Shown: in pieces, positions 12,305 through 27,350 of the stretch
How positions within the stretch are numbered: position 1 is the stretch's first letter
Layout: the number at the start of each line of letters is the position of its first letter
From: Oidiodendron maius Zn
Taxonomy: Eukaryota; Ascomycota; Leotiomycetes; Myxotrichaceae
Assembly (NCBI GenBank): GCA_000827325.1
Contig: KN832884.1
Span: forward strand, 36,953-100,952
Reading direction: 5' to 3'
Length of the DNA stretch: 64,000 nucleotides
Program-made: the position numbers and the translations under genes
Notes under the pieces: model-generated
Told to the model about the DNA's origin: nothing
Database searches by the model: none
What the model saw: only the letters and a program-made list of their open reading frames with translations

Positions 12305-15300
12305 TTACCCCCCTCTTTTAAAGGCTTACCCTTAAGCTATATAATAAAAGTCGATTCAATAACAATAGAAAGTAACTAGAAACAAGAATTAAGCAGTAAT
12401 TGAAGGTTATCTAGTAACAAGAATAGAACAATAATAAGCCTTAAATAGTAGCGATAATCAAACAGTAATAGTTCTAAAGAGAGTAGAGACTATAGAGTTA
12501 ATAGTCTAGTATAGCAGTAGAGGGCTAGGACTAGAGCTAGAACTAGAGCTATAGCTTGACTTTATAGAGGCTTAGCTCCTATATACTTTAATTACTAATA
12601 AGTATAAGCTCTAGTAGTTAGAAGTTAGTCCTTCCCTACCTTTTATAGCTAGGCTAGGCTTAGTATATATTAGTATAAGCATTATTATTTGAATAGTTTT
12701 CTAGTTCTTTACCTTGTTTATAGTAGTCTAGCCAGTATTCCAGGTTTACTAGAAGTCCTATAGCCTTTAGGTATTAATTATAGAAGGCTTTAATCTTATA
12801 TAGAGCCCCTTTAAAACTCTTAGTATTATAAAACACAGAGTTATAATCAATACCTTTCTACTTAGCCTAGTATTAGAGCTTCTGATATTTCTTATAGCTC
12901 TAAAGCACTTGGTTAATCTTCTACTTCTACTCCTAGTTATATATTATAGATAGAAGGGGTTCTTGATATTACTCTAGTAGGGGGTTCTTTAGATCCTTAT
13001 ATAAGAGGTCTAGTACAAATATATTATACTGCTTGTTATTATCTAATAGCTTAAGCTAATACAAGTGTTCAATTTACTCTATAATCTTATATAGACCCTT
13101 ATTCTAATACCCTAGCTTCTAACTAGAGCGTTTACTTATCTAGTTCCTTGTTGATATCTATACCTTATCTCCTACCTGAAAGTCTATAGATCAGTAGTGC
13201 TTATTAGTCTAGATCTATTACTTCTCTTAAGCCTTGGCTATACTATCTTTATACTACTTTTAGGCCTTATAGATCCTTTTAATCTACTTTTAGACATCCT
13301 ATCTAGCCTTATATATATACTCCAAAACTATAATATTATCCTATAGATAGTCCTAGTTAATATTCATTTATAGCTAGTAGCCTAGTTTAATCTAGAAGGA
13401 TAATAATCCTATCAAGTTATATAAAAAGGCTATAGCTATATAATTAACTATATCGATTAAGCTAGATTAGTTATCCTGGAAAGTATTAATAAAGAGTCTT
13501 AGCTATTGATCAATCTACTAGTTTATATTCTTGGTCTATCTATTAGTCTAGGGGTAGTAAGCTATAGAGAGCTTTAACTTAGTATCTAGTAGTCAGCAAA
13601 ACTCTTCCTAGAATACTAATACAAATTATAAACTGTAATCTAAGACTATAGTTATTACTAGCCTATAATACTTATATATATACTTCAGGTAAAGCTAAGC
13701 TATTACTTGAGTATCTACTGACTTATTATAGAGTATTGAAACTAGTCTCTTGTCTAGTCTATCTATAAAGACATAAACTATATTTATACTATCCTAATCA
13801 GGAGATATATCCTTAAAATCAACTAAGATATATTGCTATAGCTGGTTAGGTATTAGTAAGGAGTATAATAGCTCTAGAGTCTTATTCTAAGGAACCTTTA
13901 ACCTATAGCAGATATAGTAATTATTAATAAAGTAGTCTATATTATTATCTATCTCTGTCTAGTAGTATCTTGTTCTAATTAGAGCCTTTGTCTTACTCTA
14001 GTCTAGATAGGCTATAGCTAGGCTATAGTATATAGCTATAATCAGATCTATATAAACTGATTTGGCTACTACTAGCTTATTATATCTCTTAAGTAGTCTA
14101 CTCTTAAGGGTATATCCTCCCTTCTAGTCTATAGCTAGCTTGTATATAGGCTCTAGTTCAGGTATAGTCTAGTTTACTTAGAGGATTTTATCAATTAAGT
14201 CTAGTTATTCTATAATCAGTAAAAGAGAGAAGGCTATCTAGTTTACTTCTAGCTTCTATATAATCTATAGATCCAATTGATCTAAAGGTAATAAGACCTG
14301 CTCTTAGTTATTATATTTTATCTAGTTTAAAGCCTTCTTATCAAGTTATATTAAAGAGTCTACTTTATTTGATTTGCCTAGCTTATATAAGATTTTAAAG
14401 TGATATTATAAGAGGATCTCTATCTATCTAGTCTAGTAAGCTAAGAGTAGCTTAGTAGATATAAAGTACTTAAGGGCCTTATAGTCTATAATAACCTGGA
14501 TCTAATCCTTGGTTCCCTCTAGCTCTATATACTAGTATTCCAATACTTGGATAATAGCTAGTATCTCCTTATTATAGATTAGGTAGTTTGTCTTAGCTAG
14601 GGCTATAGTCTTAGAGAAGTATCTGACTAGATACTATTCTCTATTAAGTCTCTTCTAGGAGAATACTACTATAACTACTATATTAGATATATCTATCTTA
14701 AGGAGGCACTAACTATCTATATTATAGTAGGCTAGAAGAGGTATATTTATTAGTATATATTTAAGGGTCTTAAATATCTAGATATAGGACTAGTTAAAAT
14801 CAAACTTATAATCCTTATAAGTTAAGTAAGTTAGGGGAGCAGTAATCTAGCTATAGTTATAGATAAACCTATAGTAAAAGTTATAAAACCTAAGGAAAGA
14901 TTAGATACTATTAATAGTATAAGGGTATATCTAGTCCTTGATTATCTAGATCTTGTTAGAGTTAATCTAGATACTATTAGTCAAAATAATAAAGCTAAGA
15001 TATTTTATCTATTTAATACTAAACTTGTATTTCTTGATATTAGTCTATAGGCCTATAGTCTAGAGACAATCAACTATCTATTTAATATATACTTTATATT
15101 TAAGCTTATCCTTAAAGTAGATTAGGATATTATCTAGATAAGCTATATAGATTATATTAAGGAGATCTCTTAATATATTATTAATATAGCTCTAAAAGGT
15201 AGCTAGTCTATTAGTTAGTTTAAAGGGAAGAACCTTATATTAAAATAGCCTATAATATATCTGGAATATAGTCAGCTTCTTAGACTTAAAGGAGATATAG

Positions 15301-18300
15301 ATCTAGTAGAAAGCTTACTAGATATCTAGCTTAGTAAATACCTTAACTCTAGCTAGTTATACTAGAGTCTTATTGATTAGAGATAAGGGATATTAGTTCT
15401 TCTTAGTTAGTATATTAAGCTTATAGTAGTCTATATAGAAATATAGAGAGCTATTACCCTTTTATATAAAGAGAATAGGAGATATAAAGAGTATTTAGCT
15501 TACTATAATAAATCCTTTAGCTAAACTATCTATTAGATAGTAATATATAGTAGTAAGCTTCTCTATAGAATACTTGCTTAGATAGCTAAACTCTAGATCC
15601 TTACTATTATTAGTTAGCTTAATCTAGTAGTTAATATTATAAGATAGTAATAGGATATTAGATTACTCTTTTAAGAAGAAGTCTAAACAGTAGTATAGAA
15701 AGCTAGATACTTTCTACTTTAGTACCTTAATTAATTAGTCTAGTAGAGGCTAGGACTCCTATCCTTTATTCTTGATTATATAGTCTAAGCTATCTAGAGT
15801 AATCAAGAACACTTCTATATTAGGCTATCTTATATTAAATATAAATCTATTACCTGAAATTATCTTAATATTGATTATTAGAGAAGGCTTAGCTTATAGC
15901 TCTGCTTCCTGGATTAGTAGTTACTTCTTAGAGAGGCTTAGTTTAGCTAGACAGGGATTATCAAGACCTTTCAACTCTTATTCTATCTATCTTAAGTTCT
16001 TATAGTTCTAGTACTCCTATATAGGGCTATAAGCCTCTGCTTCTAGAGGAGTAGTTCTATCTTAGAGTACTAGAGAGCTTATTGGATTTTCCTAGATAGC
16101 TAGATTAAATTATTAGTCAGGTAGCTAGCTAGCTATTAGGTAATCAAAGGGTAGCTCTTTAGCCAGATCTCTTATTAAGGCTTTAATCTAGATACTATCC
16201 TTGTATCTCTTCTTATTATAGGTAATCAGGTAGTCCCTTCTAAATATATCTTACTAATATTATAGCTAGATCTTTCAAGGCCTAATCTTACTTTTTAGGT
16301 ATATAGTAATAGTTTATAAGTAAGTCTTATTAGAGGGAAATTCCTAAGGCTACTATAGCTATTGGTTATAAATATCAATTGAAATATAGAAATAATTAAA
16401 GAAATTCCTTCTAATAATAATATTATAAAAGTCTAGCTCTATAATTAGTATTAGAAGGTTATAGATCCTATAACTATTAATCTCTATATTAAACAAGAGG
16501 TATTAAGATATTAGAGACTTTTTCTTGCTATTAAATCCTTTAGAGTAGATAGTCTAGGGAAGTTATCTAGGCTTTAAATTAAAAGTATAGTAGAGGTCTA
16601 ATATAAATCTTGAATCAAGGAAAATATAGCTATTAGCTCTAGTATTACTAAGGGCTTTAGCTTAGATTATAACCCTATCTTTATAGAGTATATAGATAAG
16701 GGTAAAGGAGTTATCTACTATTAGTAAACTTAAATCAATCTACTAGAGGTTGAATATATAGACTCTAAATAAAGAGCCTTAGCTTAAAGCTCCTAGTTTT
16801 CTAACTTAGATTTAGAGTTAGTCTTATTATTTGCTTTATTACTAGAAACCTTAATATCTTGTTTAATCTTATTAATCCTTAATATAGTATAAAGGTTAAA
16901 GCAAGAGCTAGCGAAATACCCTACTTTACTATAGTTAAAGTAAGATACTTTTAATAGATTAGTTACTAGTATAAAGGATACTCTAGAACCTAGAGTTAAT
17001 AAATCCCTTTTCTTAGTTATAGATAGGGTTTAGGATAGTCTATATAAACGTTTAGATACTAGTAGTATATCTAAAGGTAGTTATCTAGTAGAACTGCTAG
17101 GTTTTATAGTTTATATAGCTATAGGATTAGGCTAGTAATACTAGACCTGACTTATAGATAGGAATTAATAGTAAAGCTTCTTAAGGTTAATACTTAGTCT
17201 CTAGCACTTATATACTAGTTCCTAGTATATAGAGTATTAGTAGTATATAGCTAGAAGCTAGTTCTTGAACTCTTTATTTAGCTTATACTATAAGTGACTT
17301 CACTATATAATAGAGAGGACCCTATCTACTAAAGCTAGATATATAAACTTAGTATAGAATTTATTAAAGTCCTACTCTAGAGAATACTTTAGAGTATAAA
17401 AAGAGTTCTCTGACTACTTAGTCTTAAAGTAGTTCTAGAAGACTATATTCAAATACTTTAGTATCTTGTCTATAGTTAACTAGAGGTCTAGGTTATCCTT
17501 ATTAATCCTTAGTTCTAGAAAGCTCTAGGCCTTACCTTTAGTATAGCTAAAGATATAATTGATCTAGTCTTATTCTATAGGCTACTAGTCTATATTAGTA
17601 TATAGTTTTCCTTATAGAAGAGATCTCTATATAATATAGATAGATAAAATACTATTATTAAGCTTAGCTAAATCTATATACTTAAAGGAATACTTTATAG
17701 ATTATAGACAGCTCTGATTATACTAATAGTACTTAGAGTTATAATCCTGATAAGATCTATAGGAGCTATTAGAAGGAGAGTTATCTAGGTCTTCTAGTAT
17801 ATAGTAAAGGGGTTCCTAAATATCTAGTATATTTATCCTTAGATCCTTAGCTAGAAACTATACTAGAAGACTCTGAAACTGCTTATCTATTAGCTAGACT
17901 AAGGATCTAATAAGATTCAATAAGCTCTAATTTAGATATACCCTTAGTTCTAGATTTTAAGTAAAGTCTAAATCAATTAGCTAGGACTTAAAGATAGAGT
18001 CTCTAGACTATATAGGAAGTGTTTCCTAGTAAGTAGAGGATTCTTCTATCTCTTAAGTAGCTACTACTTTATCTATAGGCTTGTATTATATAGTTGATAT
18101 TATTACTGATATAAAGGTTAGTAATAAAGGCTTGGTATTTTAGGCTCTTCTTAAGAAGAGCTAGCTTAACTTAATTAAGAGAAGCTAGAGAGAGTAGTAA
18201 TAGATAGAAGGCTCTGATCTAATATCTCTTCTACTTGACTTCTAGTTAGAGTAAGCTTATAGAATATTATATTATAGCTTTATAGATCTATTTAATATAA

Positions 18301-18369
18301 TAGGTTTAATATAAAAGAGAGGGATATATTTAAGCTCTATCTCTAGAAGGTTTATTAAACTTATTCTTA

Positions 18370-18598
18370 TATAATAGCTTAGAAAGAATAGGGATCTAGA
18401 TCCTTAGAATAAAGTATAACGCTAGATATAAGGTATATTTAACTATTAACTAAGATAACTAAAAGAATAAGTTAAGGAATAAAGAAGAGGATAAGAGTAG
18501 AGCTCCTTATATATAGAAGAGGCTTATTAGATAATCTATAGAAGTATAATTACTGCTATATTAGTAAACTACTAGCTAATCTAGTCAGGTTTATTATA
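18370..18598 (-). repeat. LTR of element D (5' LTR)
   Basis: 229-bp direct repeat of 12076-12304, followed by CTAGC at 18599-18603. Confidence 0.88.
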
Positions 18599-20885
18599 CT
18601 AGCTCCTTTTCTCCCTTATTACTACTGCTTTACTAGGTCTATATATATATACTTATACCTATTAGTAGATAGTATATACTTTATTTAAGACTAGTATATC
18701 TATTATCGATTACTATTAGAGCTACTATAATACTAGAAGAATATAGATAACTTAAAGAGTAATAAAACTAGGGTTATTAGTTCTAGATTTTATAGTTATT
18801 TAATTTTTTATTAAGGTTTAAGGTTAATTATAGAGTATAAATTAAAATCACAAAAGTTTTTTTTTATAAGTCTATAAACTAATAGATTAAATTATCTTCT
18901 ATTTTCTTTTAGAATTCTAGAGTATTAATATTTATATAAGTTTTCTTTTACTAAAATACTTTAACTAGATAATCTAACTCTTTAGCTTTATTAGACTACT
19001 AAATCTTAGGTTTATTCTCTAGTTCTTGAATATTCTAATAATCTTAATAAAACTTTATTATAGTCTAAAAGTATATATTATAGTTAATAGATTCTAGATC
19101 TATTAGATTAAAATAGTATCTCTTATTAATTCTTACTTTTAAATATAAAGATAAGCTTTTTATAAACTTTATACTATAATTATATCTTAAAAGAATACTA
19201 TATATAGTTAGTTTAATAGAAATATTATAAAATAGATCTAGATATTCTTCTAGATAGTCTTCTATAAGCTAATAATCTTTTCTAATAATATTATTAAGTC
19301 TTTTAACTATATACTTCTATTAAAATTTATCTCTATCTTAATATTAGAAGTATAAAGCTTTATAAAATACTTCTAGATTAAAATCCTACTTTTAATACTC
19401 TAATATCTATTTAATCTTCCTTTAAATATCCCTTATATAATAATAAATAATCTTAGCTCTTCTTTTATATTAAAAGACTTAGTAATCCTTAAATAAATCT
19501 TTGATTAATTAAATAAAAGCTATAATATTCTTCTTTAAAAATATAAAGCTCTAGATATATTTAGTAGTAATAGTAACTAGATTATATTTATTACTATTAG
19601 AAACCTTTATTTAAATCTATCTTTACTATTATCTTTCTTAACTTTTAGCTACTTTCTCTTTCTTCCCTTTACTTTTTCTCCTTTACTTCTCTTTTAGTAT
19701 TTAAAGCTAGACTCTAGCTTTAAAGTTAATATATATAATATACTCTAGCTAACTTTACTAGCTTTTAATACTATCTTATTATTATTAGTACTATTAGATT
19801 TATTATATATTAAAGAAAGGTTAAACTCTTAAGTCTTTTATAGTAATAATCTCTCTATTAGTAATAAACTTAATATAGAAGGTTTTAACTCTTTTAACTA
19901 GCTGAAGTTATTACTCTTCTAGTTTATAAAGTCTATTTATTAGTTATTATTCTAAAAATATCTAGATAAATAAACTATTCTTATTAATAATTTATTTGCT
20001 TCTTTATTAGCTTCCTTATATTTTAATCTCTTCTTTATTAAGATATTATCTCCTTTATCTTCCTTTATACTATACCTCTTCTTATTAATATCTCTAGCCT
20101 TAATAATTCTCTAATTCTATATTCTAATAATTTTATATATTATAATTAGGATAGCTATAAACTCTAATAATAGAATAATCTATATCTAAATCTAGATAGC
20201 TAGAATTAGCTTAACTACTTTATATTCTTCTAGTATATTTATACTAACTTCCTTAGCTTTAGCTCTTTATTTTAGACTAATATTAGTCTTATATTCTATT
20301 CTATATAAAGCAGCTATTATTTCACTCTTATTAAATATTCTCTATTTTAATATATTAATTTAAATATTAAAGCTTTACTAAATCTAAGGTATAAGAGCTC
20401 CCTTTTTCCTATAAATAGCTTTGAATATTATCTAGAGTAACTAATATAGAAAGTTAATCTAGATTAAGCCCTTAAATATAGTTACTATATAAATAGACTA
20501 GTTTATACTCTATATACCTATATATAGTAGAGTTATACTAGCTATAAATATAATATATAAAGCTTAAGCTACTATAGTAAAGGCTTAGCAAATTGCTAGA
20601 TTAAACTAATACTAAGAAGTAGAAGTATTTGAAAAGTAGTTGCTTACTTAACTAACTAATCTAAGTATAAAGAGGCTTTTAAAGTAATCTAAAGGCTAGT
20701 AGTAATAATAAAGCAGCTACTCTTTAGCTAAGTACTTTATACTCTATTATAATATAGGAAACAGAAGATAATAGTATCTATATTTATAAGATTAAATGCT
20801 ACTTTCTAAGAGTTAGCTATCTTCTCTTATTTATAATTATTAGAGAATCTCTATAGCTTTATTAATAATTATTTATAATACTAGA
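18599..20885. repeat. Degraded repeat DNA, family not recognised
   Basis: Right-hand continuation of the target sequence of elements C1 and D. It is strongly AT-rich with RIP-like composition. Long purine/pyrimidine-biased stretches occur (for example 19640-19700), but I recognise no domain on either strand. It ends at the 16-bp target duplication of LINE copy 2 (20886-20901). No host gene is seen. Confidence 0.5.
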
Positions 20886-21069
20886 GTCTAATATTATTAT
20901 TATTATTATTAATACTCTATTTAGCTATCTAGCTATAGAACCTCTATTAGAATTATTATAAGGTAAACTATACTCTTAAAGCTAGATAAAACCCTTATAT
21001 ATTAGTCTCTATATATATAAAGTATCTTTACCTAGTCTTTACTACTACTTAGCTAGTCTTACTACTGAC

Positions 21070-21271
21070 TATAATAGCCTAAACAGGTATATAAGCATAG
21101 TATATAGGTTATATAAGTAGTCTATAAAAAAGGGTTATATATTTAAGAATACTAAACTAAAGAGAAAAGAAGTCTACTCTATAGAAGAGGGCTCTATATA
21201 TACTACTATAGAGTTATATAATAAGAGGAAGCAAGATTATATAATCTATAGATAGAATATAGTCTATAATA
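21070..21271 (-). repeat. LTR of element E (3' LTR)
   Basis: 202-bp direct repeat of 26621-26822, preceded by CTGAC. Confidence 0.88.
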
Positions 21272-24200
21272 TCACCCCCCTCTCTATAAAAAGGTCTACT
21301 CTTAGGCTAGAAGGTTATTATCTGACTTTATAGGCAGTTTATTATCTATAGCCTAGAACTATAGCTAACTATCAAGATTTTACAGGGGCCCTAGACAGCT
21401 TGGATTTCAGTTATAGAACTCTAGTAGCTTTTATAGTATACTCTTAAAATCACTTACTAGATACTATAATAGGTTAGAGTTATATATAATCTACTTTATA
21501 TAGTATTCAAGTATCTTGCAGTTAATCTATAAGGCTAAGATCTCCTTTACCTTCTATTTATCCTATCTATTAACCTATATCAGGTATCCTTAATCTATAA
21601 TCTGTCTAGAGAGCGGGTTTCCTAGGTCTCTATAGAGCTAGTCTAAAGAGAAAATAGAGTAAACTTTTATTGATATAGGAAGCTCTAGCTTATAAGAGTA
21701 ACTAACCTGCTTAAGAATCTTGAACAGTCTATAGTTCTAATAGTCTAGCTTATAGCTTAGGTAGTCTATAGTCTAATATTTGCTAGTTATATAGACTAGA
21801 TCTCCTGGTCTAAAATCAACTATATAGTAGTAGCAATTTGCCTGCTTTATCTATACTATCTAGACCTATATAATAGACTTATAGATATAGTCCTAGACAT
21901 TATAGAGTTACTAGATAAATCCTTATACTTCCTTATAGGAGAGCTTTTTATAGACTATCTGGTTCTCTATAGATTATTCCTAATTGAAAGTAGTCTATAG
22001 TTTATAGCTAGAGGTAATTAGTATTAGAGACAGACCTATAGAATCCTATAGAAGTATAGCTTAAGTATAATCAATTATTAGGAGTAGTTTAGACTAGTTG
22101 TCTTAGTAATAGTTTATAAACAAGTAGAGGCACTAGTTAATATACTGATTTATAATTTCAGTCTATCTATTAGTCTATAGATAGTTTATAGTCAAGAGCT
22201 TTAACTTTATATCTAGGATCTAGTTAAATTTATACTAGAAAGTAGATATAAATTAGAGGCTATAGTCTAAAATAATAGTATCTAGTAGGCTATAATATCT
22301 CTATATCTAATTAATAAATATATAGGCTATTATATATATATCTATAACTTTATAGTAAGGGATTATAATAGAGGTTTTATTTAGCTAGTCTATAACTACA
22401 AAGATTATATTATAGCTATATTAGTCTATAGGGAAACTCTTAAAGTCTATAGAGAGGTACTACTATAAGTATTCTAGAATTAGAAGTAGCTATAAGAAGC
22501 TAAAGGCTTAGTCTTATAGGATAGTTATCTATTAGTAGGTCTAGTAGTTCACTATAAAACAGTTAATATCACTAGTTATCTTTAGCTACTAGTATTGTTA
22601 GACTAGTAGTTTATAGGTCTTATTCTTACTAGAGTAAGCTATAAAGATATAGTTATAAGCCTCTTAGATTAAATAGGTCTATAAGTAGTCTTAATCTAGG
22701 ATAATTAGATATCTACTATAGAGAGTCAATCTATTAAAGTCTATCTATTAGCCTAACTAGTCTATTAATATATATTACTAATAGTTCTAGAGCTCTAATA
22801 CTATCTAGTTTATAAATAAGAGTTTATTAATTAAAGGTAATCTATTATCAAGATCTATAAAGAGAGTCTCTATATCTATAAGGTTGATTCTAAGGTCCTA
22901 GTAAACCTCTACTTTAATCTAGTTAGTCTATAGAAGGGTAAGCTAGTACTAGCTAGTTTAGTCAAGTCTATCTTATTTATAATATATAAGAGTATCTATA
23001 TAGTTTATATATCCAGGAGTATATATAATCTTGAAATAGAAGCAGGAAAGAGTATCTATCTAGTAAACCTAATAGACTATAAGGTCCTTTATAGTTATAA
23101 AGTATTCAAGGGTCTAGTAGTCTATAATAATCTATACTAGCTAGCTAGTGTCTATAAGTTCTACTCTCTAGTAGTTAAAGGACTAAACAATTACTAATAT
23201 CTCTTTATTATAGATTAAGTAATTAAACTTAGTTAGGTTTATAGTCTTTAAGTAGAAAGCTATAGAGTACTACTATCCGTTATCCTAGAGCTAGAAGAAT
23301 ATTATAGCTATAACCTTATCTAATATATCTGTTTTAAGCTATATAGATCTTTACTAGTCAAAATAGTATAGTAGTAAAGATAATACTAGTTACTTTTATA
23401 GCTCCTTAAATACCTGTTTATAAAGTTAATCAAATTTAAAACAGTTATCTTTCTAGATTAGTAATATAAAGGGATAGATAATCCAACTATAGTCTTTAAT
23501 AAATCGCTAGTAGAAGTTATAGAAGCTAAGGAAGGATTAGATACCCTTTATAGTCTATAGGTAAGTCTATTTATAGATAATAGCTGTCTTTTCTAGGTCT
23601 ATTTTAATACTATCTATATTAATAATAAACCTAAGGTATTTAGTCTATATAATATTAAATTTATATTTATAGATATTAGTCTAGAGGCTAGCCTTATAGA
23701 GGTATTCTAGAACCTTATAGATATATTCTATATATTCTAGTAAGTCTATTAAATAGATCAAGATATTATTAAAGTAAACTATATAGAAATCATCTAGATA
23801 GTTAAAGAGAATATTATTTATATAGTATTAGAAAGTAGTAGGTCTATTAGTTAGTCTAAAAGGAAGGACTTTATACTTGTATAATCTATAGTAGATCTAG
23901 AATATAGTCAGTTCTTTAGAGTCTAGATATATCTATAAGTAGTAGAAAGCCTAGTAGATATCAAGCTTTATAAAGATCTTTATATATTGAATTCAGGTAA
24001 GAGTCTTATTGATTAGAGGTAGTAGATAATAGTTCTTCTAGATAATATCATTAAGCTTATAGAAGTTAATATAGAACTATAGGCTTCTGTTAGCCTTTTT
24101 AATAAAGAGAATCAAGGCCTAAAAAGGGGCTTAACTTGGTTCAATAAATCCCTTATCAAGGTTCTTAGTCAGGTAGTACTTTATAGCTTCAAGCTCTTTA

Positions 24201-26620
24201 GTTATCTGGTTCTATAATAGGGAGTATCTAAGTATATTCAGGTCTATAAGTTCAATCTAGTAGTTATATAGTCAGTAGGGGGGAAGCTAGTCAGAGGCTA
24301 TTTTCAAGAATATATCTATATATATATAGTGTTTGTCTAGGAGATCCCTCTTGATTAGTTGTTTATCTATAAATTCTAGGTCTAAAGCTCTCTCTTCAAG
24401 GATATAGTCAATCTTATAAAGGCTAGTTATAAAAACCTGGTTTTGTAGGTCTTTGATATTCCAAGCAAACCTAATAGCTCTAATCAGGGCGATATCAAGC
24501 TCTAGGAGGTTCTTTATAGTTAGCTTCCAGGTATAGGGGGGTGTCTTGGGCTATAACTAGCTATATAACTCCCTCTCTATAGTCTATAAGTTATCCTGTA
24601 GCTTCAAGTTATAAGTGATTCTTCCTAATCAGGGAGTCCAGGGTTATCTTGTAGGTCTTAGGAGATTAGAAACCTGGGGTTACAGATCAGGGGATAGCTA
24701 GGCAATAATTTAGACCTAGGGGGTCTTGTCCCGGGTTTCTTGATCTAGTTTACGGCCCCTACAGACTGCATCGGCCTGGTGGTCAGGGTTTAGGGGCTGC
24801 TTAAGGTTCAGGATTGTAGTCAGGATAGTCTTGATAAAGGAGGGGGTTTTCGGACAGTCTTCAGGCTATACTAGGACCTGGTCTTGTACATTAAGCCAGA
24901 TATTATAATACTGGAAGAATTTATAGCCAAGGATCAGGTTGTAGTTACCTAGGTTAGTGATCAGGAGCAGGATATTGTAAATACACTATCTGTCAACTAT
25001 AAGGTAGGCTATAAATATATCTATAACTAGGTTGCTCTACTATCTGTCAAATCCTTTAACGGGTATCGGCTAGTCTAATCGGGTCTGTTCAATCTGTAAA
25101 TATCCTACAAGCTATAGGGCAATAGTCAAATTCACAAAATAGAAACCGTTTGCTCTGGAATTAGCTAGGGCTTTAAGTTTAATTCTATATCTATTATATA
25201 ATATAATACTAGGGACTAAGAACTGCTTTCCGCTAACTAACTGACTTAAATCAATACTCAAGATATTAAGATATTCCTGTCTTAAGGAGAAGACTTCCTT
25301 TAGGACTCTTCTTTTCCTGATTCCTTATCTATTATAGACCCTTATAGGTCAGATTCTATATTCTTTATATCTGCAGGACAGGTCTTATAGAGGCAATCCT
25401 ATACTATATAGCCTAGTTAGCTATATTCAAAGCAGGTATCAAGCTAGCTAAGCTCTTAATAATATAGGTTATTATATTTCAGATAAATTTAATCAGTAAT
25501 AGATAGGAAGGGGATCCATGGCTTGTTGGAGGCTAGAGGGGTAGCTGTATAGCTAAAGGTTATAGGTCTATAGGCTAGATTTAGATCATTATAGTTTCAA
25601 GGGATATTTATAGATACTTGTTTACTCTATTAATAATACTCTTTATAGTCTATAATCCGTTTTAGACTCTAGTCTATTTAGGTATAATAAACAGCTAGCT
25701 ACCTATAAGTTATAAAATCATCAAACTGTAGGAGAGTACTCTTCTAGAGTTCTATAGTTAGTTTCTTATAAAGATCAGGTTTCTAGTCTATAATCAGGAT
25801 CCTCCTATAGCCTATAAGGTATAAAAACCAGGTATAAAATTCAGTAAAGGTCTATAATAGCTTTATTTTCAGGATATAGTACTCTATACAGGTATTCTTA
25901 GCCTTATATAGGTTATTATAAATAGAAACTAGATAATCAATTATATCCTAGACTATAAGATATAGGTCTACTGTATTTTTGTAGTTATAGTAAAGCTATA
26001 AGTATATCTATATATTACCTACTATATAGCCAAAGATATATGCTTTATAGGCTCCTTTAGTCTAGTAATAGTCTATATTAACTTCAAGTTTTATATAGAT
26101 AGTTAACTCCTAGTTCTTAAAGATTAGGTCCTTACTATCAGAAAGCAGGGCTAGGTCTAGGAGCTTTGAAGACTTATAGGTCTCTACTAGAGGTATAGAG
26201 CCTATAGAACTAGATATAGTCTTGGATTGTCTCTAGGCTAAGGCCTTGAGCCTTCTAATTATAACTATTACAGCCTAGAGCTATATATTCAACTCCTTAC
26301 AGTCTATTAGTTCCTCTATAAACAGAGTGTCTTTAGTTTTGGTTATATATTACAGTTTATTAGGGGTTACTGCCTCTAGAGTATAGGTTAGCCTCTTAGA
26401 CAGGGGTATTCTTGTAGGTTAATTAGGTCTATATTCAAGGGGTTCTATTTCAGGTTTATAGTTTATATACTCTTATATTATAGAGTTATAGGTTTGCCTA
26501 TAAGAGAATCAGGTTCATAAAAATCAAAGGATTCAAGTTAGTTCAGTTTATAGTTTATAGGTTATAAATCTGGATATCTTTAAGTTCCTTTCTAGAAAGA
26601 GATTAGAGAGCTTAGTATAA

Positions 26621-26822
26621 TATAACAGTCTAAATAGGTATATAAATATAGTATATAGGTTATACAAGTAGTCTATAAGAAAGGGTTATATATTCAAGAA
26701 TACTAAACTAAAGAGAAAAGAAGTCTACTCTATAGAAGGGGGCTTTATATATACTACTATAGAGTTATATAATAAGAGGAAGCAAGATTATATGATCTAT
26801 AGATAGAATACAGTCTATAACA
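26621..26822 (-). repeat. LTR of element E (5' LTR)
   Basis: 202-bp direct repeat of 21070-21271, followed by CTGAC at 26823-26827. Confidence 0.88.
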
Positions 26823-27350
26823 CTGACTATATAATACTATCTAGAGCCTCTATAGCCCCCTTTCTTCCTCCTTCTCCTAGTCCTAGATTACTATATATCT
26901 ATAGACTTACTAGAACTTAGAGAGGCAGCTAGTAGCTAGTAGCTACCTTACTACTATCTCTATATAGGCTAGATCTACTATTACTACTATAAAGTTATAA
27001 GTAGTTTAAAGGAAGTATAGTAGGAGAGCCCTCTAGAGCTCCTCTCTCTCTTATTATAGTTCTAGATAATAGAGGACTATATAGGCTAGCGTTTCCCCTA
27101 TAATACTATAGTAATAGAATAGTATATTTACTTCTAGAACTCTTTACTAGAACAGAAATACTTAGAGCTCTATCTTGTCTATATAGATCTATATAAGAAG
27201 GGAGCTTTTATACTTTTTAAAGCTCTAGTATTTCTAGAGTACCTTCTTCCCTTTAAATTCAGGGTCTATATCTACTAGTTCTATACTAGATTCTCTCTAG
27301 AACCTTGTCTATATCTTAATCTTATCTTCCTACTATAGTCTCTAGTCTCT

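Larger units (their letters stand above)
12076..18598 (-). mobile_element. Ty3/Gypsy-type LTR retrotransposon D (fossil), minus strand
   Basis: A 6523-bp element with 229-bp LTRs (12076-12304 and 18370-18598) and a perfect 5-bp target duplication CTAGC (12071-12075 and 18599-18603). A C-rich tract just inside the left LTR (about 12307-12323) marks the minus-strand polypurine tract. The pol region reads leftward, with the reverse transcriptase core box near 15100. LTR length and sequence differ from the other families here, so this is the only copy of its family in the window. It is heavily RIP-mutated with many interruptions, and is old. Confidence 0.88.
21070..26822 (-). mobile_element. Ty3/Gypsy-type LTR retrotransposon E (fossil), minus strand
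   Basis: A 5753-bp element with 202-bp LTRs (21070-21271 and 26621-26822) and 5-bp target duplication CTGAC (21065-21069 and 26823-26827). The intact LINE copy 1 has the empty site at about 1250. A C-rich tract at about 21274-21280 marks the minus-strand polypurine tract. Reverse transcriptase core motifs lie near 23760, with RNase H and integrase-like sequence to the left of this and gag/protease to the right. It is broken by many RIP-type changes. The stretch at about 24250-25350 is visibly less AT-rich than the rest of the element. Confidence 0.88.
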
